From contig OY744607.1 of assembly GCA_963556255.1 (NCBI GenBank), positions 1,623,627 to 1,687,626 of the forward strand: a stretch of DNA of 64,000 nucleotides, given 5' to 3'. This document shows positions 1 through 10,453 of this stretch, one piece after another (positions within the stretch are counted from its first letter, which is position 1; each line of letters starts with the position of its first letter). The notes beneath the pieces are model-generated. The model was not told where the DNA came from. It ran no database searches and saw only the letters and a list, made by a program, of their open reading frames with translations. The position numbers were made by a program, and so were the translations under genes. This DNA is from Allolobophora icterica. Its lineage: Eukaryota; Annelida; Clitellata; Crassiclitellata; Lumbricidae.

Positions 1-355
1 ATTTACTTTTATGGCTTTCCATAATTACCTTCTTACCTTTACCTTCTGACCTTTACCATTAGACTTTTGCCGTTTGACCTTTAACATTTGGCTTCTACCT
101 TTTAACCCTTAACTCTGACATTTGCCGTTAGACCTTTGCATTTGACCTTTGATATTTGACCTTTGCATTTGACATTTAATATTTTACCTTTGCATTTGAC
201 CTTTACTATTTGACTGTTGCCATTTGACCTTAGGCATTTTTTACTTTTACCATTTTGAATATACCTTTTGACCTTTAACTCTGACCTTTATCACCTGACC
301 TTTGCCATCTGACCTTCACCATTTGGCATCTGCCTTTTGACCTGTAACTCTTCAA
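1..355. repeat. Degenerate CATTTGACCTTT-type tandem repeat
   Basis: Short units resembling ATTTGACCTTTRCC recur with many substitutions and small indels across the first 350 bases. This is an old minisatellite. No reading frame is supported in it. Confidence 0.75.
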
Positions 356-1790
356 CCGATCCATTTACATCTTACTCATATCGTTGCCTATACCGTCTTA
401 TTGTGGCGATGTCCTTGTACTATACGCCTAATTATTATAAAAATGTGTGTTGAATGTGTGTAGGTAGACTGTGTTAAGCGTAAGATGCATAAGTTGTAAA
501 GATAGGTGCTCTGATTAAATTAATTATTATAATTAAAGCCAGTATCATAAAGAATAAAATATAGGGTTGGGGGATACGATTTGCCGTACTGAATGATTCA
601 ATGTAAAGCAGGGAACCGTGAGTGAACAGTTCAAACCTCAACGGTTAGCGAAGATGTCGTCTGCTCGATTCATTGCATTTTGCCGCCGTTTAAGCTTAGC
701 GTTTTAAAGACTATCAGTAAGTTGTAATTGACTGTGGTTGATGTTGGTCGCAATTTGAGAAACAGTTCAACTTATCCGTTCCTGATCGATTCGATAAAAG
801 AGTTTAGGTCAGTTTAGGTCGCTGATTTGTGTAGAATTAAGAGTAAATCAGTCTGGCGAGGTATAAACGATCGCATCGTCGAGTTACATCGAACGGTTTG
901 TTGCGGTGTTTGAAGTGTGAGGAACATTCAGCGGCGATTGGACGATTGTTTTTTATAGTTGCAAGAAGAAACTGTGCTGAGGAGAACAGTTATTATTTGA
1001 TCAAGTCGGTGATCAACAATCGGACGATAGACTTCAGAGGAAGTTATTCTGTCGAATTCAAGTGCCGAAAGAACATTGAAATACCGAAGATGTCTGGCCA
1101 CAAGAAGGCACAGATCCTCAAGACGAAAGAGGAGAAGAGGCAATCTTAGTAAAGGCGTGTCAAGTGCAAGGACCTGCAATGATCCAGGAAGACCTTGAAG
1201 ACGGAAAGTTTAGGTCATGATATAATAACAATTAGAATTAGATTATCGGATGCTGGTTAGGTAGGATTAAACTGCAAACCGAAATGTCATTCAGTAAACA
1301 TTTCAAGCTCTGATTGCATGATTGCTCATTTTCATTATTTTATTCTGATACATATTAAATGATTCAACTGCACGCTGTGTTTGACATTCTGTGCTAGAAT
1401 ATTATACCCGATGTGCTATACTATGCTATATTGACAATGGAGGCGATCGATTACAAGTAGCTGGTGTAATATCCAACACCAGGAGAAACACCACATAAAT
1501 CTTGACCTTTCCAACTTAATCATTTAAGCTTAACCAATGTCGGTGGAACTAACTTAACAAACAATATTGCTGTTGTTTTGTTTTGGGAAATGGTTTCACC
1601 TGAGTGTTGAACAGGTAAGGTGACACACACCTGAAGCAGGTGTAATTATTACTAAAAGACTTCTACAGCGACGCCCGATGTTACTGTCAAATGCATCACG
1701 TCGGGATAGAAGGGAGAAAGGTTTGGATGGGTTTTCAGGGCTGGTAGCACCCATCTCTTAGTGGCGCTATATAAATGCTCTGAATGAATG
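356..1790. other. Intergenic DNA without a supported gene
   Basis: AT-rich sequence with only short frames, for example 83 codons at 898-1149 on the plus strand and an overlapping antisense one. Neither shows a recognisable domain or codon bias. I see no RNA gene here. Confidence 0.5.
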
Positions 1791-2095
1791 GCTAATCCAA
1801 TCTAATCTAATCTAATGATTTCTATAGCGCCGTTGAAACAATGTCCAAAACATCGGTAGATGGTCGTTTATGGTGAAATCGCAGACACCAATCACAATCA
1901 CATTGGAGAGGCCAGACTGAAATCATCCGACAGATCCGAGAAACGAGAAGCGAGGGCTGTTGGTGGGTGAGCAAGTTGAAATGGATGAGTCTTAAGTTTG
2001 GACCTGAATGACATCAAAGAACTGACCGAACGAACTGGACTGGGCAGACAATTCCCTCCTCTCGTGGCTATCGACCAGTAGCCGAGAAAGCCCAA
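1790..2095 (-). pseudogene. LINE 3'-end remnant
   Basis: On the minus strand a short frame reads FRSKLKTHPFQLAHP, the kind of carboxy terminus found at the end of many CR1/L2-type LINE ORF2 proteins. It is followed by a degenerate tail containing ATAGCGCC, shared by many repeats in this window. Only the last few dozen codons remain. It is a 5'-truncated retrotransposon relic, not a gene. Confidence 0.45.
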
Positions 2096-2279
2096 GAGAC
2101 CAACATGAATGATGGAAGGAAGAATGAGAAGGCAAGAGGGGCAGAGTATAGCAAGGAGAGGGGTGGGAGTGAAGGGTAAGGATGGATGGACATATTATAT
2201 AGAAAGACAAAAAGAACCAGGGGTAGGGGATAGGGGCGTTGGTCGATAATGGGCATACTGCAAAATGTGATTAGCGTGT

Positions 2280-2465
2280 ACGGGAGAGAGGAATGAGTGC
2301 ATTTGCGTGTGTGAGAGTGAGAGTGAGATAGAGAGTGTGAGTGAGAGAATTAGAGTTTAGAAGAATGAGAGTGTGTGAGAGAGAGAGAAAGAGTGAGAGA
2401 AAGTGAGAGTGGGACTGAGAGAGAGTGACAGAGAGTGAAAGTGAGAGAGACTGCAGGCGAAATCA

Positions 2466-2498
<33 letters not shown>

Positions 2499-2523
2499 CA
2501 CAGACACACAGACACACAGACAG

Positions 2524-2554
<31 letters not shown>

Positions 2555-2662
2555 TAGAGAGAGACAGACACACAGACAGAGAGAGACAGAGAGAGACAGA
2601 GAGAGATAAAGTAGGGAAAGGTTGAAGGATTTAGACAAAATTTATTCCGATGAGAAGCAAGC

Positions 2663-2739
<77 letters not shown>

Positions 2740-2745
2740 GTTAAG
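2280..2745. repeat. GA-rich and (CAGA)n microsatellites
   Basis: Purine-rich GAGAGA/CAGA tracts at about 2285-2615, then an almost pure (CAGA)n run at about 2660-2742. Long open frames in all phases here are products of the repeat. Confidence 0.9.
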
Positions 2746-3339
2746 CAGATAGACAGACACGTGCAAGGATATGCGCTACATAGTAAAACACAACTGAAGA
2801 GGATAATATTTCAGTATATTATATTGTATTGTTATGGATTGTATTGTACTGTATTTGTATTTATTAAATTTAATCGGATCGCACAATATCGTAACCTATT
2901 GTAATCTACTGTGTTTTTCATCGTAGAAGAATCCCGAAGGAATAGAACAATACGTCTTTCTTACGAAACAATACATCATTCTTATGCACTGTCTAAGAAC
3001 CATTCTTCTCAGGCGAACTCACCTGCCCTGGCACTGCAGCTCTCCCATCATATTCTCCTCCGCAACAGATCGAAAATCCGTTATCTCCAAATTAACTCTC
3101 GACCGATATCGACCCAACCACTTGCTTACCTTCGGCGGCTCCAGCCACAGTCGGTGCTCTCGCATCCTGCAAGAGATCTCGACATTGGCCGACCACTTAC
3201 CTCCGGCGCAGGCTCCATCCAGTCGATGCTCACACCTGTCAGCTGCGGGCGCTGGGCTTCGGCATCGCATCGCACCACCAGCCTCCGTCTCTATTGTACG
3301 CCTCCTTAACCCACGACAGCCTGACTCTTCAACGCCACG

Positions 3340-3480
3340 ATTGTAATTAGTAACTTCTATTGCGCCGGTGTCTAATGCACAAGGCATCAACCGATGGCAC
3401 ACCAAAACTAAGCCGTAATCAGGTCAAAATGATGCCTTGTGCGTAATGACAGCGGCGCTATGGAAGTCATCAATACAAGG
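3340..3480 (-). repeat. Dispersed LINE 3'-tail repeat, copy 1
   Basis: Reverse-strand copy of a repeat that runs GATCTTCTGGATATTGACC, then a GGCTTGGTTTTGG segment, then GCGCAATAGAAGTTAC and AATTAC units. Other copies lie near 25.86, 32.93, 35.16, 39.46, 56.07 and 60.15 kb. At 56.0 and 33.0 kb it directly follows a LINE ORF2 carboxy terminus, so I read it as the 3' UTR of 5'-truncated LINEs. Confidence 0.6.
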
Positions 3481-3489
3481 CGGTACAAC

Positions 3490-3760
3490 AATAGGACAAT
3501 ACAATACAATGGCCTCCATTGCATTGCATGATTACATGGCATACAATACAATAGGTTCTATTGCATAATTACATTACACACAATACATTACATACAATAC
3601 AATAGGCTACATTGCATGACTACATGGCATACAATAGGTTATATTGCATAATTACATTACATACAATACATTACATACAATATAATAGGCTACATTGCAT
3701 GATTACATGGCATACAGTATAATAGGTTACATGGTATAATTTCGTGTATATTGCTGCATT
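3490..3760. repeat. AATAGGTTACATTGCATAATTAC tandem repeat
   Basis: Imperfect repeats of about 50 bases built from CATTGCAT, ATTACAT and ACAATACAAT. A shorter copy is at 29030-29165, followed in both places by the same downstream sequence, so this is the start of a duplicated block. Confidence 0.75.
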
Positions 3761-4034
3761 GGGCTGTAAAGGGTGTGGTGGTATTGGGCAGACACTTGTG
3801 TGTTATGCTGTGTGTGTTATATTGACTGTGTAATATCTTTACGAGTAATATTATAGCTAATTAAATCGGTTGATTGGGAAATCAATCGGATCCATCGATC
3901 CGTGATATTAATCACTGAATCGCCAAGTCGTTTGGACTGGCACACGTGGGTGGGTAGCTTTCCCTTATACTCAACTGCGTTAGGTCTATCGCCTGGGTTG
4001 GTCAGTTCTCGTTTAATGCTGGTGGAGCCGAAAT

Positions 4035-4158
4035 ATGACTAATCATTGTTTAATTACAGATGAATATATCAACGACGAATTATAGATGAATACCACAGGT
4101 GAATTACAGATGGCTATAAACGGCGAATTACAGTTGATTACCACAGGTGAATTACAGA
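4035..4158. repeat. AATTACAGATGAATATCACC satellite, left part
   Basis: Units of about 24-28 bases related to AATTACAGATGAATATCACC. The array resumes at 5896 after a DNA transposon inserted in it. A second copy is at 29470-29760. Confidence 0.8.
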
Positions 4159-4160
4159 TA

Positions 4161-5893
4161 TACCCCTAAGCCGCCGCCGTTAGCCGCCGAGCCGAAAAAT
4201 TTTCTGCAAGCCGAAAAACCGCCGCAAATTTACGGCTTAGCCGAGAAACCGCCGAGAGTTATTTCACGGCTAGCCGCCGGAAAAAAGTTCGGCTAGAACA
4301 TGCACACAGTTGTGATTATAAAGTTTCCACGCTGGCTTGCTAGTTTGAACTTAGTGTGCAATGAGCGGTGAGTGCTGGCATCATTTACATGACCGTCTAA
4401 TCGTCTATATTTGGATCCAGGCTGTCCTATGTCTATTATTATATCTATGGTTGCTGTTCTACTTCGGTTTTATATTCAATGTTAAATATTCTATGGTGTG
4501 TCGGATGGTTTATATATCTATGGTTGCTGTTGATGAAAAAATTACAGCTAAAACTTAGAAGTGCGTTGGATTATTGCTAACTGCGTATTGTTTACAATAA
4601 ACTTTCTTGCGATGGCACACCATCAGTGCGGTAGTAGTAAAAAAATTAAAGTTCAGGCGGCAGCAGGCTAAAGAAAGCGTGTAAAGAAATTCGTTAAGGG
4701 CCTAGTGTATCAACGGTGTCAAGGGATGAGAAAGCTATACTGGCTGATCTGAGCATTAAACTGAAAGTTTCGAGCAGTCACGGCAATAGTAAATCTGTTA
4801 CTCTGGAGATTTCTAATTATCTGTCATGAAGGTTAGTGCAGAGTGCATACTCTTACTACTCTGTTTCAAAAGCGGCTGTAGTCTGTTACCAGAATTTCAC
4901 TGTTTTGTTTCTGTGTATCTGTTTTTTCTCTCCAGCTATGGCGGCTAGGCCTACACCTATTAATGTATGTCTGGTAGCCCTATTTGTGGTTCTAACTTCT
5001 GATCAGTATTACATATTCGTACATGGTAATTTCAATGTGAACTTACTCCAATGTATGTGAACTGAAAGCATAAAACACTGTTTCTTAACATAATTATTTA
5101 AATTTATTGCTCAAATTTATGGCTCAAATTTCCAGACTGAGTGAATATTGACCACCTGTTGATTTAAAAGTAATGTATAACGTATTACAGTGTTAATGAG
5201 TGATGTAGCTGCGTGAGGGAGTGAGGGACTTATGCATTTGTGACCGTGACTGAATGGCTAATTGAGCATTGAACATTGCTTTGTTTTTCAATAGAGTATC
5301 GACAAGAGATGATGATATACTCCACTTCTGGCACACGAATGAGTCTTTGAATCCAACACCGAGTCAAGGCACAGCTGTATCTTGCAATGTCAGCATCATC
5401 TGTGCCGATGGAGCCTGTGTTTTCAATTACAGGATTGATCTGCAATTCTAGGCACAGCACACTTTTGCCTGAAAAATTTCACAGTGTATCGTTCGTACAT
5501 AACAATATTAAACTGATTACTGAGTCTGTCTGACCCTGAGGTCAGTGAGGATACTAATGACAAACTACCGGGTAATGAGTGATGATTTCTGTAGATTGGC
5601 TCAGAAGTTTGGACTGTTCGTATGACTTTCTGTGTGCCACTGCCACTCATCATTGTTCATTTGTTCATGACATTGTTTTACAGTTGTTTTTATGTCTAAT
5701 TAATTGCCTTATTGGAACTCTCTATAATAGTCGATAGACTTTTTTGAGCAAACTATTTTTCAAGCCGTAATTTTTTTGTCGGATGAATTTATAGCCGAAA
5801 AAGTTAGTTTACGCGCTTTTACGGCTAGCCGAAAAACCAGCCGTAAATTTGCTCAAGCCAGCCGTAAACCAGAAAAAATACGGCTTAGGGGTA
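4161..5893. mobile_element. DNA transposon with TACCCCTAAGCCG inverted ends
   Basis: The ends TACCCCTAAGCCG at 4161 and CGGCTTAGGGGTA at 5893 are perfect inverted repeats, flanked on both sides by TA, consistent with a 2-bp target duplication. Both subterminal regions are packed with AGCCG/CGGCT motifs, as in elements whose transposase binds subterminal sites. The 1733-bp interior has only short frames (for example 65 codons at 4361 and 74 at 4836) that I cannot tie to a transposase, so it is probably non-autonomous or its gene is spliced or decayed. It splits the satellite array cleanly. Confidence 0.75.
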
Positions 5894-5895
5894 TA

Positions 5896-6275
5896 ATTAC
5901 AGATTAATATCGCCGGTGATTTAGAGATGAATACCACCGAGGAATTACAGATTAATATCACGGTTGAATCACAGAAGGATCACCGGTGAATTACGGATGA
6001 ATATCACCAGTGAATGAATTTTAGCAGTTTTCAATGTTATGAAAGGATCGTAGAGGAATCACCGATGATTCCAGATGAATATCACTGGTGAATTACATAT
6101 GAATTCCACCGGTAAGTTATAGATGAACAACTAGTGAATTACGGACTAATAACACCGATGAATCACAGATGAATCATCTGTAAATTACAGATGAATATCA
6201 TCGATGAATTACAGATGAATCACCGGTGAAAAACAGATGAATTTCACCGATAAATCACTGTTATATGACGGCTGA
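5896..6275. repeat. AATTACAGATGAATATCACC satellite, right part
   Basis: Continuation of the array interrupted at 4158. Units vary around GAATTACAGATGAATATCACC. No coding capacity. Confidence 0.8.
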
Positions 6276-6700
6276 ATCATGATTCAGTCAACGCTTCAAG
6301 AACTCTTGCAATTAATGCGGTTGCTTTACTTAATTCCTTAGGTAGATGATTCAACCATTGAAAACGATTTAAGGCCTGGGAATTGCAGTCTCCGTGGTTC
6401 TTGTGACTGCATACGCTAGTACAGCTTACACCATCGTCATCCGTCAAATGTCTGCGTCAAATCGTTTCATAACACCGAGAACTGCTGACAGCATATGTTA
6501 ATTACAGTTTATAACATCGGCATTCGTCAAGTGATTGCGTTAAATCCAATTAATTACATTGACAACTGTAGACTGCCTACGTTAAATCCAATTCTTAACA
6601 TCGCCTGCTGTTAACTGAACAGTGCATACGTTTAATTTAATTCCTAATTGCAACAGTTGAAGCATACGACTTATAAGGATATACACGCTATTAATGTTTG
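6276..6700. repeat. Duplicated block with ATAACATCG/TTAAAT units
   Basis: Imperfect repeats with TACGTTAATTACAGTTTATAA-like words. The stretch is homologous to 29760-30450. No gene seen. Confidence 0.6.
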
Positions 6701-8130
6701 CACTTGGAATCTATCCTACGATTGAACACAATTGAGGTATAAATAGCAGAACGAAAACGCGTTTTAGAGATGTCAAAGACAGTCGAGTATTTTTAGTTAA
6801 TGTTCAGTATTTAACGACACCTTGTGGCTGCCAAGGCAGTTGACATCAATCTTTCCCTAAATTCCTTAAGCTGTGAACTGTGGAGGGCTCGGAAATAATC
6901 TATCGAGTGACGCACATGAAGTATAAATAACGGAGGGGGAAAGCGTTTAAAAGGTGTCCAATATAGCTAAGCGCTTTGCAGTTAATACTCAGTGTTTATA
7001 ACAGCATCTTGTGGCAGCCACGGCCGTTGACAACAATCTACCTTACACTAATGAACGAAAAGTGTTAATCATATGATTGAACGTGTGGGTTATAAATACA
7101 AAGCGTAAACACGTTTAAAAGGTGTCTAATATAGTTGTGCGACTTGCAGTTAATATCCAGTGTTTATAACGACATCTTATGGCAGCCACGGCCATCAACA
7201 TCAATCTTTCCCTAAATTCCATAAGCTAAGAAGGTGAACGCGCATGAAGTATAAATAACAAGAGAGAACGCGTTTAAAAGGTGTCGAAGCGCTTTGCATT
7301 TAATATTCAGTGTTCATAACGACATCTTGTGGCATGCATGGCCGTTGACGTCGACCATATAAGGAGGCTGGTGGCTGGAGTGTCTTACGATTGAACGCAA
7401 GTGACGTACAAGTAGCAAACTTGAAACGCATTTAAAAGGTGTCCGATATAATAGTTGAGCCCATGCGCGCATTAGTACCTTGCTGATAGTTTCCCACTAT
7501 TAGTATGCCTTGATAATTGTTAACGAATATATCTGGTGTATGTCAGTCGCATCTTACTATTAGTTTTTATAAGTGAATAGTGATGATGTTAGGTAAGCAA
7601 CATAAACCTCTTATAGCGCCTTTTCTGTACCCATAAAAAGAGGATTGGTCTGGTAGACGTACCACTGGAATATCTGGACTTAAATCCGCACAACCTAAAG
7701 ACAGAAAATAAAATAAATCAACACACCCACCGGATTGATCCAGACTATAGCGACATCATATGGAAAAAGACCGTTGGCGTCTATAGGAATCATTTTGGCT
7801 GAATACAGCTTAATGCTTGACCGTAGGTGAGAGATAAATTACAGTAAAGAAACAGTTTTAAATATATGGAATCGCAGTTTGCAATTAATATTCAATGTTT
7901 ATAACAACATCTTGTGGCAGACATAGCCGTTGACATCAATCTTACCTAAGGCTAAAGAAGACATCCATGAACTTTGTGATTGATCTGGATGTAACGATTG
8001 AACGCAAGTGATATGAATATCAGAATGTAAAGCGTTTAAAAGATGTCGAAGACAATGGAGCGCTTTGCAGTTAACATTCAATGTTTTAGCGACATCTTGT
8101 GGCTGCTGCGGCCGTTGCCATAAATCTTAC
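6700..8130. repeat. Host repeat array with GACATCTTGTGGC core
   Basis: About seven diverged units, each with GCGTTTAAAAGGTGTC, then GCAGTTAATATTCAGTG, then a variant of ACGACATCTTGTGGCAGCC and GGCCGTTGACATCAATCTT. Spacing is roughly 160-200 bases where intact. Same-orientation units reappear at 23460-23640, right of the Polinton, and near 35.85 kb, which suggests the Polinton sits inside this array. Confidence 0.65.
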
Positions 8131-8166
8131 CCTATGCCTGAGATTTGTTGTTCCCAATGAGGTGTA

Positions 8167-8327
<161 letters not shown>

Positions 8328-8415
<88 letters not shown>
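8328..8415. repeat. (TA)n microsatellite, right tract
   Basis: Second pure TA run. It abuts and truncates the Polinton gene on its right. Confidence 0.97.
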
Positions 8416-8417
<2 letters not shown>

Positions 8418-8916
8418 TAGGCGGGACATCTGGATTTCTTGATTTTTCATAGGCAGTTAAAAGTCTCAGATATAGAGTAGGGGGTATATCGGGAAGGATT
8501 TTACCTTTATCTTTCTTTCTGTAAAAAATATCCATTTGATCAACATCTGCATTCATTTTGTATTTATTAAGCGCGTCTTTCACATCAGATTTTTTAAGAT
8601 GTTCTTTTACTAGTTTTAAACACGATTCAAAAATTTCAATCGTTTTCGCTTCGTCTTCGGTTTCACCAACCATTCTATCGTACATGTTTAATGGTAAAGA
8701 ATACGAGTCTAAGAGACCCGTTTGTGAAGATCGGTTTTCTTGAATCCCATAAGAATACAGCGGAGGAGTTTTTATAGATATTTTGTCGATTGTCCCATCG
8801 GCGTATTTGTACTTTAGAAATATGCGTTGAAATTTGATTTCGGCGGGAGTAGTCATTTTTGTAACGTCTTCGAAAATAACATTATTTATATCAAAGTTTT
8901 TCCATGTGATTGCCAT
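8416..8916 (-). pseudogene. Conserved Polinton protein, 3'-truncated (DUF5871-like?)
   Basis: The ATG is at 8916, preceded by an AT-rich ATAATAAAGAG leader. The frame gives 167 codons of ordinary sequence ending in NPDVPPK and then runs straight into the TA tract, so the carboxy terminus is lost. Visible features are a beta-rich middle with [13 protein letters not shown] and a [10 protein letters not shown] segment, then a charged helical part. The pattern of a TP-rich strand, a Gly-Tyr turn and a trailing helix recalls the DUF5871/DUF2738 proteins of large DNA viruses and Polinton-like viruses, for which single-strand DNA binding has been suggested. That assignment is tentative. It is downstream of the integrase on the same strand. 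Confidence 0.6.
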
Positions 8917-8980
8917 AGTATCTCTTTATTATATGAAAATTATTTTCTTTAAGTCGAAATAACATTTTTGAATAATCGTT

Positions 8981-9904
8981 TCACAACGTCATCAAGTTAT
9001 CGTTATCGACCCAAGAATTGAACGAGTCTGAATATCCTAACCATTTAACGAGTGATTTCTTCCCATGTTTTCTAATCACTTTTTCGATCCTAAATATTTC
9101 TTGAGTCGTCTTCTGTAGCTCCTGTTCATAGAATGAGCCCTGTATCTCCTCACCGTTAGAATCAGTAATCTTATAAGTTGCTGGATTTGTATACTGAACT
9201 TGCGCAATTGTGAACATTTCCTCAGTCCATCTAGGTGTATATCCTTTTTCAAATATGTTTTTCTTCTTCGTTATTCTGACTTTATCTCCAACCGAGAATC
9301 TAGGGGAAACAGGCTGTGAGACCTCTTCGCCGTATAAATTCATAAATACAGTCTTTTCATTCGTTTTCATACTAGCCTTAGCAGGCGTCATTTTAATGGA
9401 AGAATGTCTTGTATTGTTGTAATTACTAACCATTCCGTCTAAAACGTTGATATATCTTCTCGTCGAATTAGCTGTAAAGTACTTAAACATTTTATCTTTC
9501 ATCGTCCTATTCCATCTCTCGACTACGCAAGATTTTTCTTCATTCTCCGTAGAGTACAGCTCGAGAAAATTCTTAACGTCTTTGTTATAAAACTCTTTCC
9601 CATTATCTACCCATAATTTAACAGGCTTTCGTCCACTTTCGAGTATCTTCACGAAGCCGCTAGCTGTAGATTTCCCACTCTTATAATTCAATGGCACGAT
9701 CCATCCGTACTTTGAAAACACATCTATAACGGTTAATAGGTATTTCACACCATCGTTTTCTTTAGCGAAGGCTTGCATATCAACTAAATCAGCAGCCCAT
9801 ATCTCATCTATTCCACTAACGTACACTTTTCTCTTTTTAAAATGTTTTACTACCGGTTTATGCAATTCATCCGCTAATTGATCAGTCCATTTCGGGTCGG
9901 GGCT
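8981..9904 (-). CDS. Retroviral-type integrase with chromodomain
   Basis: DDE integrase of the Polinton/retrovirus type, which would insert the element into chromatin. The first Asp is in AADLVDM, the second in WVDNGKEF and the Glu in VVERWNRT. Between the second Asp and the Glu there are only 28 residues, against about 35 in this superfamily, which suggests a short deletion near 9570. The last 45 residues form a chromodomain (FRIEKVIRKHGKKSLVKWLGY). The codon at 9865 is TTG, not ATG. The frame continues upstream without any ATG to about 9904, where it meets the tail of the PLA2 gene in the -1 frame at a run of seven A. The integrase therefore has no start of its own. In related elements, as I recall, PLA2 and integrase form one protein. 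Confidence 0.93.
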   Translation of the reverse strand, partial: SPDPKWTDQLADELHKPVVKHFKKRKVYVSGIDEIWAADLVDMQAFAKENDGVKYLLTVIDVFSKYGWIVPLNYKSGKSTASGFVKILESGRKPVKLWVDNGKEFYNKDVKNFLELYSTENEEKSCVVERWNRTMKDKMFKYFTANSTRRYINVLDGMVSNYNNTRHSSIKMTPAKASMKTNEKTVFMNLYGEEVSQPVSPRFSVGDKVRITKKKNIFEKGYTPRWTEEMFTIAQVQYTNPATYKITDSNGEEIQGSFYEQELQKTTQEIFRIEKVIRKHGKKSLVKWLGYSDSFNSWVDNDNLMTL

Positions 9905-10419
9905 TTTTTTAAACCTAACCCGAGACTCGATTTAACAGACAATATAGGTTTAACTACCGCTCTCTCCATACGCTCTCGGATAGTAGGATTAGGAATATTA
10001 TTCAAATCATTAATTATTGCTCTATCGGCAACATTCCTAGAAGCCGTATCAGTGTGTCGATCGTAAGCCAAATCATGATGGTAAGCCGCGTTATCTACTC
10101 TGTTGATGGGGTTACTCCAATCTTTAGGAGTGCCGTCGGGATTCAGTCTCAAATCTAGTCTTGTCCCGGGTCCTGTAAACGAGTGACCTGGAAGATGCAT
10201 CTCACCTGGATATTTAGCCCAAGGTAACTTTATCTTACTAGTGGCTGCATTCAACGAACCAACTACATCTCCGCCTTTCGCAGTGGTTCCTTTTACGAAT
10301 TGAGTTTTTGTTTTCCCACATACAACGCATACACCTCGTTGCATGGGTCTCCCATTCTTAGCCACGACATCTTGTATATCTTTTGTTTCGGTCTGTCTTT
10401 TACACTTTACGCAATACAT
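9874..10419 (-). CDS. Zinc ribbon plus parvovirus-type phospholipase A2
   Basis: Residues 1-45 form a zinc ribbon with CVKC and CVVCGKTKTQF (DUF5679-like). Residues 65-150 match the PLA2 domain known from parvovirus VP1: a calcium-binding GPGTRLD loop and the catalytic HHDLAYD helix. Such domains breach endosomal membranes during entry of parvoviruses, and the same role is inferred here. The protein ends in GLGLKK followed by 7 residues that are out of frame with the integrase. It reads divergently from the ATPase; only 34 AT-rich bases separate the two ATGs, so promoters must overlap. The carboxy-terminal tail after GLGLKK probably results from the frameshift, unless ribosomes slip there. 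Confidence 0.85.
   Translation of the reverse strand: MYCVKCKRQTETKDIQDVVAKNGRPMQRGVCVVCGKTKTQFVKGTTAKGGDVVGSLNAATSKIKLPWAKYPGEMHLPGHSFTGPGTRLDLRLNPDGTPKDWSNPINRVDNAAYHHDLAYDRHTDTASRNVADRAIINDLNNIPNPTIRERMERAVVKPILSVKSSLGLGLKKAPTRNGLIN
9898..9914 (-). promoter_or_regulatory. Possible -1 slippery site at PLA2-integrase junction
   Basis: On the minus strand the PLA2 frame reads GGT TTA AAA AAA GCC, which contains T TTA AAA, a canonical X XXY YYZ slippery heptamer. A -1 slip enters the integrase frame exactly. A one-base loss in the A run would give the same picture, so regulation is only a possibility. Confidence 0.35.
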
Positions 10420-10453
10420 TTCAGTTTTAATATAGAACTTTTATATATTTAAA
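10420..10453. promoter_or_regulatory. Divergent promoter region
   Basis: 34 bases between the ATGs of PLA2 (minus) and ATPase (plus), almost all A/T, with TTTTATATATTTAAA reading into the ATPase start. The same kind of A/T word abuts most starts in the element. Confidence 0.5.

Noticed and set aside
2984..3405. Overlapping frames of 120-132 codons
   Set aside because: Both strands are open, with no recognised domain, and the right end is a dispersed repeat.
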